Positions 15,248 to 23,368 of a stretch of 64,000 bases of DNA are shown here, piece by piece. Position 1 is the stretch's first letter. Each line of letters opens with the position of its first letter. The notes under the pieces were generated by a model, which worked only from the letters and a program-made list of their open reading frames with translations, was not told the origin of the DNA and did no database searches. The stretch is from Paenibacillus durus (lineage in GTDB: Bacteria > Bacillota > Bacilli > Paenibacillales > Paenibacillaceae). The position numbers and the translations under genes are program-made. Location: NCBI RefSeq assembly GCF_000756615.1, contig NZ_CP009288.1:2294001-2358000 (forward strand). The letters run 5' to 3'.

Positions 15248-17437
15248 ATGGCCAAATATTTGTATCAGCTCGGAAAGTGGGCGGCCAGCAGACCGTTCAG
15301 AGTTATTGCGGGAGGAGTGACGGCGCTTGTCATCGCAGTTGTGCTGGGGATCGGCATGGGTACTTCCTTCAGTGATGACATGTCCATCCCTGGTACGAAA
15401 TCCGAACAGGCGATGAAAATACTAACTCAATATTTTCCATCCGATGAGACGGAAGGCAAAACGGTGCAGCTGTTATTTAAAGCGCCGCAAGGTCAGACAC
15501 TGGAGTCCGAATCTGTCGCCAAAACGATTAAGGCTGCTCTTGGCGAAATCGGCAAAGACCCGGCGGTGGACTCTGTAGCAGGTCCCAACGTGGAGGGAAT
15601 GATGAGTCCGGACCGTAAGATCGGCTCCTCCATCATTATCTATAAGGTGAAGACGTCCGATGTGACGGAGAGTTCCAAAGAGCTGGTCCTGGAAAACGTA
15701 GAACGTGCCCGTGACACAGGCGTTCAAACAGAAATAGGAAACGGCTTTGAATCTTCCGAGCCAGGGATCGGAGGCACCTCCGAAATCATCGGCATCATCG
15801 CCGCATATCTGATCCTCGCCTTTACATTCGCGTCTTTTCTCGCGGCGGGGCTCCCTATTCTGACCTCGGTATTGGGACTTGGAATCGGCATCATGTGCAT
15901 TATGATCGGCTCGAACTTTTTCAATATGTCATCTGTATCCCTGTCGCTTGCCGTTATGCTCGGTCTTGCGGTTGGCATCGATTATGCTCTGTTCATCATA
16001 TCCAGGTATCGGCAGCAGCTCAACAAAGGATTTGGCGTTACGGAATCGATTGGACAAGCGAACGCAACAGCGGGCAGCGCCGTCGTATTCGCCGGTCTGA
16101 CTGTCATTATCGCGCTTGCCGGTCTGTCCGTCGTCGGGATTCCTTTTCTGACCGCGATGGGATTGGCTGCGGCGGTCAGTGTTCTGATCGCCATTATCAT
16201 TGCCATTCTTATCGTTCCTGCCGCGCTCGGACTTGCGGGCAAGCGAATCAGCCCCGCCCGCCCGAACCGTCTCTTACGCAAACGGCCCCGCTCCGGCGCT
16301 GTCGGAAAAATTTCGAACCGCTGGGGACGTTTTGTCATTAGGTTTCCTTTACCGATTGCGGTTATCGGGGTGTTGATTCTGGCGATTGTAAGCCTCCCGG
16401 CTCTGCATCTGAATACCGGCCTTCCGAACGACGGAACCAAGTCGGTGAAGACGACGGAGCGGCGCGCCTATGATTTGCTTACCGAGTGGCAAGGTGTCGG
16501 CATGCACGGTCCGCTTGTTGTCGTGGCGCAAGCAGCTGATCGGGTGGAGAATCCGCAAGCGGCAATCGCCAAGGCGACGGAAAGATTAAACAACTTGCCG
16601 AACGTGGCGGGCGTCAGCCCGCTGATCCCGAGCGATTCCGAGCAAGTGGCGATGATTACCGTTATACCCAAAACGGGTCCCGCCGATTCCAAGACGAAGG
16701 ATTTGGTGAATTTGATTCGGGACAAAGCGGAAGGAATTAATACGCAGGATCACGTCGAGCTCATGGTGACCGGGAGCACAGCGGTGGACATCGATATATC
16801 CGCCAAGCTGAATCAGGCTTTGCCGAAATTCCTGTTGCTGATTGTGGGCCTTGCCTTTGTTCTGCTAGCTGTCGTATTCCGGTCCATTCTTGTGCCGCTT
16901 AAAGCGGTGCTCGGGTATCTTCTGACCATTACCGCGACACTTGGATTCGTTGTGTTCGTTGTCCAGGACGGCAACTGGATTCACATGTTCGGAATTCCCG
17001 AACCCGGCCCTGTCTTGAATTATTTACCGATCTTGACGGCGGGAATATTGTTCGGCTTGGCCATGGATTATGAGATGTTCCTCGTAAGCCGCATGCGCGA
17101 AGAATATTCCCATACAGGCGATGCAAGCAAGGCTATTTTGGAAGGAATCGGCAACAGCGGAGCTGTCGTGACATCGGCTGGGTTCATAATGATTGCCGTC
17201 TTTGCCGGCTTTATTTTTGCCGAAGATCCGGTTATCAAAGCGATGGGCATTTCACTTTCATTCGGGATCCTGTTCGACGCCTTCGTCGTAAGGCTGGCGA
17301 TCGTTCCCGCTGTAATGAGACTGCTCGGCCGATCTGCTTGGTACTTGCCGAAGTGGCTGGGCCGTATCATACCGAACGTCGATGTCGAAGGCGAAACGGT
17401 TATGAAGCAATTGGAATCGGAGCAACGGGCCGGCTGA
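15248..17437 (+). CDS. MMPL/RND-family membrane transporter (YdfJ-like)
   Basis: 729 residues, close to B. subtilis YdfJ. Two repeats each have one N-terminal helix, a large extracytoplasmic loop and five clustered helices. Conserved signals include SLAVMLGLAVGIDYALFIISRYR in the first half and LTAGILFGLAMDYEMFLVSRMREEY in the second, with the proton-relay Asp and Tyr of the MMPL family in both. The ATG at 15248 lies 11 bases after AAAAAGGAG; the upstream GTG at 15236 overlaps that site. It likely exports lipids, drugs or toxic hydrophobic compounds, under the two-component system just upstream. Confidence 0.9.
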   Translation: MAKYLYQLGKWAASRPFRVIAGGVTALVIAVVLGIGMGTSFSDDMSIPGTKSEQAMKILTQYFPSDETEGKTVQLLFKAPQGQTLESESVAKTIKAALGEIGKDPAVDSVAGPNVEGMMSPDRKIGSSIIIYKVKTSDVTESSKELVLENVERARDTGVQTEIGNGFESSEPGIGGTSEIIGIIAAYLILAFTFASFLAAGLPILTSVLGLGIGIMCIMIGSNFFNMSSVSLSLAVMLGLAVGIDYALFIISRYRQQLNKGFGVTESIGQANATAGSAVVFAGLTVIIALAGLSVVGIPFLTAMGLAAAVSVLIAIIIAILIVPAALGLAGKRISPARPNRLLRKRPRSGAVGKISNRWGRFVIRFPLPIAVIGVLILAIVSLPALHLNTGLPNDGTKSVKTTERRAYDLLTEWQGVGMHGPLVVVAQAADRVENPQAAIAKATERLNNLPNVAGVSPLIPSDSEQVAMITVIPKTGPADSKTKDLVNLIRDKAEGINTQDHVELMVTGSTAVDIDISAKLNQALPKFLLLIVGLAFVLLAVVFRSILVPLKAVLGYLLTITATLGFVVFVVQDGNWIHMFGIPEPGPVLNYLPILTAGILFGLAMDYEMFLVSRMREEYSHTGDASKAILEGIGNSGAVVTSAGFIMIAVFAGFIFAEDPVIKAMGISLSFGILFDAFVVRLAIVPAVMRLLGRSAWYLPKWLGRIIPNVDVEGETVMKQLESEQRAG

Positions 17438-17576
17438 TCATTCACTCCGGGATGATTGAGAATGGGAATGGCAGAAGTATAGTTAAAACATATGGAACTG
17501 TATGTCCCGGTGCAGAGATGTAATTGACAGGGGGAAATTGGCTGAAAGCCCGCCCGAACTAACTGATCGTATTCAG

Positions 17577-17613
17577 CGTTCATGCCGTTCGGGTCGAGAC
17601 TTCGGTATGAACG
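17577..17613. repeat. 11-bp inverted repeat between the MMPL and DJ-1 genes
   Basis: CGTTCATGCCG (17577-17587) pairs with CGGTATGAACG (17603-17613), one G-T pair, 15-base loop. No T-tract follows, so it is not a standard terminator; it could be an operator or a 5'-leader hairpin of the next gene. The rest of 17438-17673 holds no gene. Confidence 0.4.
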
Positions 17614-17673
17614 TTCCGCAATCCTTACCGTATGAGCAGGTTAGAAACAATAAAATCATGGAGGAATAACACA

Positions 17674-18312
17674 ATGAAAAAATATTGGTCTATTGGAATC
17701 CTGGTGTTTGATGGAGTTGACGCATTTGATTTTGTGGGACCGGCCGAGATCTTTTCTTTAGTCAGGCTCTCCAAGGAAGATGTGCTGCAAATGCAGTTGA
17801 GTTTGGATCAGACGGCGAGGAAGCCGTTTGATATCAAATATGTATCGGAAAATGGTGCGCCTGTAACCGCAAGCAATAATTTAATCATTCAACCTGATTT
17901 TAGCATGGATGATGCGCCTTCATTTGACATTCTTATTGTGCCGGGTGGCTTTATAAAGCCAATAAATCGTGTTATGGGAAGCAAGAAGACCATCCAATGG
18001 ATCATTAATCATTCACATGAGGCTCAGCTGGTTGCCTCTGTTTGTACAGGAGCACTACTCCTTGCTTCTGCGGGTATATTGAACGGGAAGAAAGCAACTA
18101 CAAACCGGGCAGCACTTGATTTTATGGAACAGAAATTTCCTGAAATCACAGTTGTTCGCGACAGCAAATTTGTTGATCAAGGCAACGTTATTACCGCGCA
18201 AGGCCCTGCTGCCGGGCTCAATCTGGCTTTTTACCTGGTGAAGAAACTGTTCGGTGAAGAGGTTGCCCGTTTGACGGCCAATACATTGGAATATGATGGT
18301 CAGATATTATAA
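17674..18312 (+). CDS. DJ-1/PfpI superfamily protein
   Basis: 212 residues from the ATG at 17674, with GGAGGAA at 17659-17665. The glutamine-amidotransferase-like fold is clear: FDILIVPGGF, the nucleophile elbow LVASVCTGALLLASAG with the conserved Cys, then KFVDQGNVITAQGPAAGLNLAF. The position after the elbow that holds His in isonitrile-hydratase-like members (TTHW) is here TTNR. Enzyme activity is therefore uncertain; glyoxalase, hydratase or regulator-like roles all occur in the family. It pairs with the similar gene at 18436. Confidence 0.85.
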   Translation: MKKYWSIGILVFDGVDAFDFVGPAEIFSLVRLSKEDVLQMQLSLDQTARKPFDIKYVSENGAPVTASNNLIIQPDFSMDDAPSFDILIVPGGFIKPINRVMGSKKTIQWIINHSHEAQLVASVCTGALLLASAGILNGKKATTNRAALDFMEQKFPEITVVRDSKFVDQGNVITAQGPAAGLNLAFYLVKKLFGEEVARLTANTLEYDGQIL

Positions 18313-18435
18313 AATCTTGAGGAGGGCCATATCCCGATCAGTCATTTCAAGTAAGCGACATGCGTTTATGCTGAAGCTATTTTGGAGATTTGCAGTTAAA
18401 ACTGTTTGTAACGGAAGCGAAAGGAGACTTTCTAT

Positions 18436-19029
18436 ATGACACAACGTACAGTCGGGATACTCTTATTCAACGAGGTAGAGGTTTTAGACTTTGCGGGCCC
18501 TTTTGAAGTCTTCTCCATTACCGCCTTGTCCGATTCTCAAAAGCCTTTTGTAGTGACAACCATCTCCCAAACAGGAGAAATGATCTCGGCGCGCAACGGA
18601 CTGAAGGTAACACCGGATTACAGTTTTGAAAACCACCCTCCGATTGATATCCTCATCGTTCCTGGCGGCTACGGGGCAGAAGAAATTGAAATTCATAACC
18701 CGGCAGTTATCCAATGGATTCAAGAGCAAACTTCTAAAGCAGAATTCACTGCATCAGTGTGTACAGGGGCTTTCCTGCTTGCTAAAGCCGGAATTTTGGA
18801 TGGAAAAGAAGTTACGACCCATTGGATGGATATCGATCTCTTGGAAAAGGAGTATCCATCGGTTTTAGTCGTCAGAGACGTGAAATTCGTAGATCAAGGA
18901 TCCCTCATTACTTCAGCAGGCATTTCGGCAGGTATTCATATGTCCTTGCATCTGATTTCCCGTATTTATGGAAAAGATATAGCCAACCAAACCGCCAAAC
19001 GTATGGAATACGATATCACCATCGAATAA
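18436..19029 (+). CDS. DJ-1/PfpI protein, isonitrile-hydratase/transcriptional-regulator-like
   Basis: 197 residues with the same plan as its upstream neighbour: QRTVGILLFNEVEVLDFAGP, DILIVPGGYGAEE, elbow FTASVCTGAFLLAKAG with the nucleophilic Cys, then EVTTHWMDIDLL, which keeps the His missing in the neighbour. GAAAGGAG precedes the start. The two differ too much to be a recent copy, so they are an old tandem pair. About 120 bases separate them, with no clear promoter or terminator. Function is probably in aldehyde, isonitrile or stress metabolism. Confidence 0.87.
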   Translation: MTQRTVGILLFNEVEVLDFAGPFEVFSITALSDSQKPFVVTTISQTGEMISARNGLKVTPDYSFENHPPIDILIVPGGYGAEEIEIHNPAVIQWIQEQTSKAEFTASVCTGAFLLAKAGILDGKEVTTHWMDIDLLEKEYPSVLVVRDVKFVDQGSLITSAGISAGIHMSLHLISRIYGKDIANQTAKRMEYDITIE

Positions 19030-19047
19030 AGACTGGCGCAACTATGA

Positions 19048-21075
19048 CTATTTTCTGAGCAAAATCACATCATTAGGCAAATCCTCCGCGGCAGCCGGCC
19101 GTATGCGAATGGCCTGCCCGCCTCCCGGAGCAAGGTTCAATTGCAAGGTTGTGCTTCTGTCAACAAGCACCTTGGATATGGTCATGGGATAAGGATTGAT
19201 CCTCCAGTCAGCGTGCGGGCCGTCGGCATAGATTTCAGCTACATACGTTTTGTCCGGATCAAGAAAAGCGAGCGGCGCCGCAAGCGTGCGTCCGTGCTCA
19301 TCGGTAATGCTGCCTAGATACCATTCCTCGCTGTTTCTGTCTTTGCGGACTATCGTAACATAATCCCCGATCTCTCCGCCCAGCACCTTGGTATCCTGCC
19401 AATCGGTAGGAACATCCAGAATAAATTGAAAAGCCGCGCGCTGCTGTTCGTAATTTTCCGGCAAGTCGGCAGCCATTTGCAGTGGACTGTACAGAACGAC
19501 ATAAAGCGCGAGCTGTTTGGCTAACGTTCCCCGCACTCTGTTGCCCGGTCTGAATTCCTTATATATCAGCCTTACAATCCCCGGCGTATAATCGAAGGGA
19601 CCGGCTAGCATTCGGGTAAAAGGAATGATGGTAGTGTGGTCCGGAGGGTTCCCGACATATTCGGCGGAGGCATCGAATTCTTGTCCCCGCGCGCCTTCAC
19701 GGGTCATCATATTCGGATAGGTCCGGCGTTCTCCCGTATCTTTAACCGGCTCATGGGCGATTAGACTAATCTTATACCTGGCTGCGGTTTCAATTACTTT
19801 TCGGTGATGATCAACGTTATATTGACCGCCAAGCCACTCCATACTTAGCAGATTGCCTTGGTCATCAAAGCGCTTGAGCGCAGGGTCGTGGGAGACATAG
19901 CCCGTTTTGACAACGTCTATCCCGAGTTTTTTAAATAAAGTAAAAGCCGCTTCCATCTGCCGCTCCAGATTCTGAATCGCTCCGGCCGTCTCCATGTGCC
20001 CGATAATTTTCACGCCTTTGCTCGCGGCATACGAAGTGACTTCCACAATGTCATAATCCGGATAGGGAGTGGTAAAGCTGAATTGTTCACCATGCTTGGT
20101 CCAATCGTTCTCCCATCCGATATTCCACCCTTCGATCACTACCATCGGAATGCCGTATTTGGCGGCAAAATCGATGTACCTTTTGGCATTCTCGGTCGTT
20201 GCGCCATGTTTGGGGCCGTAGCTCCATGTGTAAATCCCCAGATGCATGCCCCACCATATGCCGATATACTTGCCCGGTTGTACCCAAGACACATCCCCCA
20301 GCCTGTTCGGTTCATTGAGATTAAGAATCAAATAGGAGGTGATCAAATCCCCGGGTTTGTCCGCGATCTGGATCGTTCTCCAGGGCGTTGTTAGCGGAGT
20401 GAAACCTTTGACTTTAACACCGTCGGACCAAGGAATCAGGTCGATGGCAAGCGTGTTATTCTGTGTGGGCATTAGGGTCATGGAGGAATAGCCCGATAAA
20501 TCGGCTTCGTGAATGCTTATGTACAATCCATCGGCCATTTTCATTGTTAAAGGGGTATGGACGGCGCGATAAGGAATGGATTGAAGGGGAGTCACATTGT
20601 ACAGGAGTTCGGTATACATTTTCTGATAGGCGGGCATCCACCATGCCTGATCCACATCCGTCAGGGCAAATTCGGTATCTTCGCTCTTGATTTCAAAATA
20701 GGAGAGATTGTCCTGCTCAGGCAGCTCGTAGCGAAAGCCCAGGCCGTCATTGTATACGCGAAAAATGATCGACATTCGGCGCGGAGACGGAGTTGTCTCT
20801 TCAAGCTCCACGCGGAGTTCATTGTAATGATTGCGTATTTCCTTCACTTCTCCCCAAGGCTGTGTCCACGTCTCATCGAAGCTGTCATACTTGCCGCCGG
20901 CGACTCTGAAATTCCGGTTAAGCGGCTCCGCATGTTCAAATGTGAGGCCGAGCTTTGAATGTCTGATAAGGGGAGCATGACAGTAGTTCACACTATAATA
21001 CGGAATGCCGTTTTTAAGAAAAAATTCCGCCTGAATGCAGCCATCGGGTGAAAATACAACCCACCTGCTTCTCAT
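19048..21075 (-). CDS. Glycoside hydrolase family 97 protein (inverting type)
   Basis: 675 residues, full GH97 length: N-terminal beta-sandwich, catalytic TIM barrel (about 270-560) and C-terminal sandwich. Family landmarks are WSYGPKHGATTENAKRYIDF, VKTGYVSHD, AHEPVKDTGERRTYPNMM, REGARGQEFDA and IIPFTRMLAGPFDYTPG. The AHEP motif (Glu442) and absence of a nucleophilic Asp at the VKTG position place it with the inverting, calcium-dependent alpha-glucosidase branch (SusB type), from family knowledge. No signal peptide is present, so it is intracellular. GAGGAGGCGGAG precedes the start. An aldo/keto reductase and glycosyltransferase lie upstream on the same strand. Confidence 0.88.
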   Translation of the reverse strand: MRSRWVVFSPDGCIQAEFFLKNGIPYYSVNYCHAPLIRHSKLGLTFEHAEPLNRNFRVAGGKYDSFDETWTQPWGEVKEIRNHYNELRVELEETTPSPRRMSIIFRVYNDGLGFRYELPEQDNLSYFEIKSEDTEFALTDVDQAWWMPAYQKMYTELLYNVTPLQSIPYRAVHTPLTMKMADGLYISIHEADLSGYSSMTLMPTQNNTLAIDLIPWSDGVKVKGFTPLTTPWRTIQIADKPGDLITSYLILNLNEPNRLGDVSWVQPGKYIGIWWGMHLGIYTWSYGPKHGATTENAKRYIDFAAKYGIPMVVIEGWNIGWENDWTKHGEQFSFTTPYPDYDIVEVTSYAASKGVKIIGHMETAGAIQNLERQMEAAFTLFKKLGIDVVKTGYVSHDPALKRFDDQGNLLSMEWLGGQYNVDHHRKVIETAARYKISLIAHEPVKDTGERRTYPNMMTREGARGQEFDASAEYVGNPPDHTTIIPFTRMLAGPFDYTPGIVRLIYKEFRPGNRVRGTLAKQLALYVVLYSPLQMAADLPENYEQQRAAFQFILDVPTDWQDTKVLGGEIGDYVTIVRKDRNSEEWYLGSITDEHGRTLAAPLAFLDPDKTYVAEIYADGPHADWRINPYPMTISKVLVDRSTTLQLNLAPGGGQAIRIRPAAAEDLPNDVILLRK

Positions 21076-21181
21076 TTAATGCTCCGCCTCCTCACATCGA
21101 TACCATTACATCATCTTATGAGGGCTTTAGCTTGGCATATCCCTGGAAATATGCTCTGAGAGCAAAGACGGCAGGCGGAAG

Positions 21182-22144
21182 CTACCATTGTTCCAGATTA
21201 AGCCATAGCCGTTCTTTTTCAGTCATACGTATATCCAGCGCTGCGAAGCTGGAGATTAGTTCATCGGCGCGCTCAGGCCCAATGACCGCACATACAGGAT
21301 AGGGTTGGTTTAACACATAAGCTAACGCAATATGATTTGCCGTAATTCCCTTTCCCTTATGCGCAGCCAAGCTGCTCGCACGGTTTAACCGTTCCCAGTT
21401 ATCGCCGCTGTAATATACCCGGACCATGTCCTCGCTCACGCGAACGCCGGGGGAGTAGCGCCCCGAGAAGAAACCGCCCGCTTGAGACGACCACGCGAAT
21501 AAGGGGAGCTGCGTTTGCTTGTGCCAGTCATGATAAGCTTGATCTACGTACACCGTTCCAGGCCAGCGCGGCTCATTAACTGCGGCCAGGCTTAATGAGG
21601 GACTGTTGACTGCCAGGCGTTTATAGCCCTTTTTGTCCGCATACCGATTCGCCTCTTCAATTCTTTGAACCGACCAATTGGAGGCTCCAACCGCTTTAAT
21701 CAGACCGGAGTCTATGTGTTCCTGAAGAAAATCCATAATTTCGTCTACCGGAACAGAAGGGTCATCGCGGTGAAGCAAGTAAATATCAATATAATCGGTC
21801 TGAAGTCTCTCTAAACTGCGCTCCAGATCCTCTGCAACATCTTGGCGAGTCAGCCTGTTTATAATGGCTTGATTGGCATTCACATGATAGTGGCCGCCCT
21901 TGTCGATGATTATGACATTTTGCCTATGCTGTCTTGATGTTAGCCACTGGCCGATCGCCAGCTCGCTTTCGCCATCCCCGTAAACATTCGCCGTATCGAT
22001 TGTGTTTCCGCCGCGCAGGACATAGGCGTCAAGCATTTCAAATGCGGCATCCAGACGCTTCCGGGAGAAATCGGCTGTCCCTATAACCAGTTGTGAACAT
22101 GACTTGTCAAGACCTTGAACCGGTATATATTTTATTGTGATCAC
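21182..22144 (-). CDS. Aldo/keto reductase
   Basis: 320 residues, single (beta/alpha)8 NADPH-dependent reductase. Catalytic tetrad: Asp in NTIDTANVYGDGESE, Tyr in the same motif, Lys in VIIIDKGGHY and His in DIYLLHRDDPS. ALAYVLNQPYPVCAVIGPERADEL is the usual cofactor-binding C-terminus. It resembles the sugar-type reductases adjacent to glycosidases. Nine bases separate it from the upstream glycosyltransferase gene, suggesting cotranscription. The substrate may be a sugar or glycosyl aldehyde; this is inferred from its neighbours only. Confidence 0.87.
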   Translation of the reverse strand: MITIKYIPVQGLDKSCSQLVIGTADFSRKRLDAAFEMLDAYVLRGGNTIDTANVYGDGESELAIGQWLTSRQHRQNVIIIDKGGHYHVNANQAIINRLTRQDVAEDLERSLERLQTDYIDIYLLHRDDPSVPVDEIMDFLQEHIDSGLIKAVGASNWSVQRIEEANRYADKKGYKRLAVNSPSLSLAAVNEPRWPGTVYVDQAYHDWHKQTQLPLFAWSSQAGGFFSGRYSPGVRVSEDMVRVYYSGDNWERLNRASSLAAHKGKGITANHIALAYVLNQPYPVCAVIGPERADELISSFAALDIRMTEKERLWLNLEQW

Positions 22145-22153
22145 CCCGCGTTT

Positions 22154-22975
22154 TCATTCCCACTTCTGCAGTTGATGATTATACCGAAACAGGCCGTCCC
22201 GGTTCATCCGCTTCTTTAACTTCCCGTCTCCCATCCAGATCAACCGGTCAAATTGAAGGGTAATAAATTCCTTTATACCGGCTTTGGTTCCAATGGAACG
22301 CATTTCGGCGAAATACGCTTCAAGGTTCTCGGAAAGCTGGCCCTTGTGAAACCGGAATCCTCCCAAATAAGCATCGACGATCTTCAGCTCGGTGACCTCC
22401 GAGAATCGCCGCCACAAATAATAATCTCCGGCATACTTGAACGTCGGCCAAAAATCATAATCAATTAACGCATTCAGTTCCCTGCTCCAAAACGTAGATT
22501 CCTGCTGTAGAAAGGGCAGCTTCATGCCGTAATACCCGCAGCCAAGCAAGTTTTGTCTGTATTTAAAAGGCAGAAAGGACGAAACAAACTGTGAACGGTC
22601 ATTGTAGCTGACATTCAATCCTGTAAGCCACTTTACCGGTTTCGTTTCGAACAGATCCAGAACAACATCGAAGGCGTGCCTGGAGTAATAATCTCCGGCA
22701 TTAAGATAAGCGCAAATGTCTCCAGTTGCGAGCTGGAACCCTTTGGATAAAGCGTGATACATCCCCGCATCAGGCTCGGATATGATCTTTATGAATCCGC
22801 TGTTTACGCTATTTATCAGTTCGATCGTTCGATCCGTTGAACCTCCATCACAGATGATATATTCCAATTCAACCCGTCCCGATTCCACGGCGGTCTGCGT
22901 AATTACCGATTGAACGGTCTCCATGATATATTTCTCCGCATTGTAGCAAGGCGTTACAATAGATATTTTGTCCAA
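22154..22975 (-). CDS. Family 2 glycosyltransferase
   Basis: 273 residues if it starts at the TTG at 22975, preceded by GGGGGG; an in-frame TTG at 23002 lacks a ribosome site. The GT-A fold is clear: ISIVTPCYNAEKYI, EYIICDGGSTDRT, EPDAGMYHALSKGFQLATGD, with the metal-binding AYLNAGDYY in place of the more common LNSDD, and QQESTFW further on. No membrane segment is present. It probably adds a sugar to a surface polysaccharide or glycolipid. It heads the leftward set with the reductase and perhaps GH97. Confidence 0.87.
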   Translation of the reverse strand: MDKISIVTPCYNAEKYIMETVQSVITQTAVESGRVELEYIICDGGSTDRTIELINSVNSGFIKIISEPDAGMYHALSKGFQLATGDICAYLNAGDYYSRHAFDVVLDLFETKPVKWLTGLNVSYNDRSQFVSSFLPFKYRQNLLGCGYYGMKLPFLQQESTFWSRELNALIDYDFWPTFKYAGDYYLWRRFSEVTELKIVDAYLGGFRFHKGQLSENLEAYFAEMRSIGTKAGIKEFITLQFDRLIWMGDGKLKKRMNRDGLFRYNHQLQKWE

Positions 22976-23152
22976 TGCTTTCCCCCCGCTTCTTTGAGTC
23001 AATTTGATAATTCAGGTTATGAAAAGTATGAAAAATGTGTGCCGCAAAATCAGTCTGGAAAAGTTAGGCGTAAAACACATTATATTGAACCATACTAAGG
23101 CTGCATGGGATTTTGCATCGGCAAGTACAAATCGTAAGGAGGTATAAGCGAA

Positions 23153-23260
23153 ATGCTGGATGCAGGAATAATCGCGCTGTTTATTCTGCTGACTGTGTGC
23201 ATGGCCGGACTCTTATTCTGGACCGGACGGGTTGTGGAGGAAGGAAGTGTGCGGGAATGA
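23153..23260 (+). CDS. 35-residue membrane protein coupled to kdpF
   Basis: A small ORF with a perfect AAGGAGG at 23137-23143 and an ATG at 23153. It encodes one hydrophobic segment (IIALFILLTVCMAGLLFW) after MLDAG, then an RVVEEGSVRE tail. Its stop overlaps the kdpF start in ATGA, so kdpF translation is probably coupled to it. It is not KdpF itself, which follows with the expected NPEKF end. Length, transmembrane helix and position suggest an extra small subunit or leader protein of the Kdp complex. I do not know a named family for it. Confidence 0.65.
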   Translation: MLDAGIIALFILLTVCMAGLLFWTGRVVEEGSVRE

Positions 23261-23337
23261 TTTGGGTTCTGGGAGTGATTGTGGTTTTCATGTTTGGGTA
23301 TTTAACTTACGTTTTGCTGAACCCGGAAAAATTTTAA
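23257..23337 (+). CDS. kdpF: KdpF, small subunit of the K+-transporting ATPase
   Basis: 26 residues: MIWVLGVIVVFMFGYLTYVL then LNPEKF, one transmembrane helix and the typical L-x-PEKF end of KdpF. KdpF stabilises the KdpABC complex in the membrane. It starts inside the stop of the preceding 35-residue ORF and is followed after 31 bases by kdpA with its own CAGGAGGG site. Confidence 0.88.
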   Translation: MIWVLGVIVVFMFGYLTYVLLNPEKF

Positions 23338-23368
23338 TTTACCGTTTCCAGGAGGGATAGAAATTACT

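Noticed and set aside
23003..23152. c-di-AMP (ydaO-type) riboswitch before the kdp genes
   Set aside because: The upstream stretch is only about 150 bases and shows none of the conserved riboswitch core; nothing folds convincingly.
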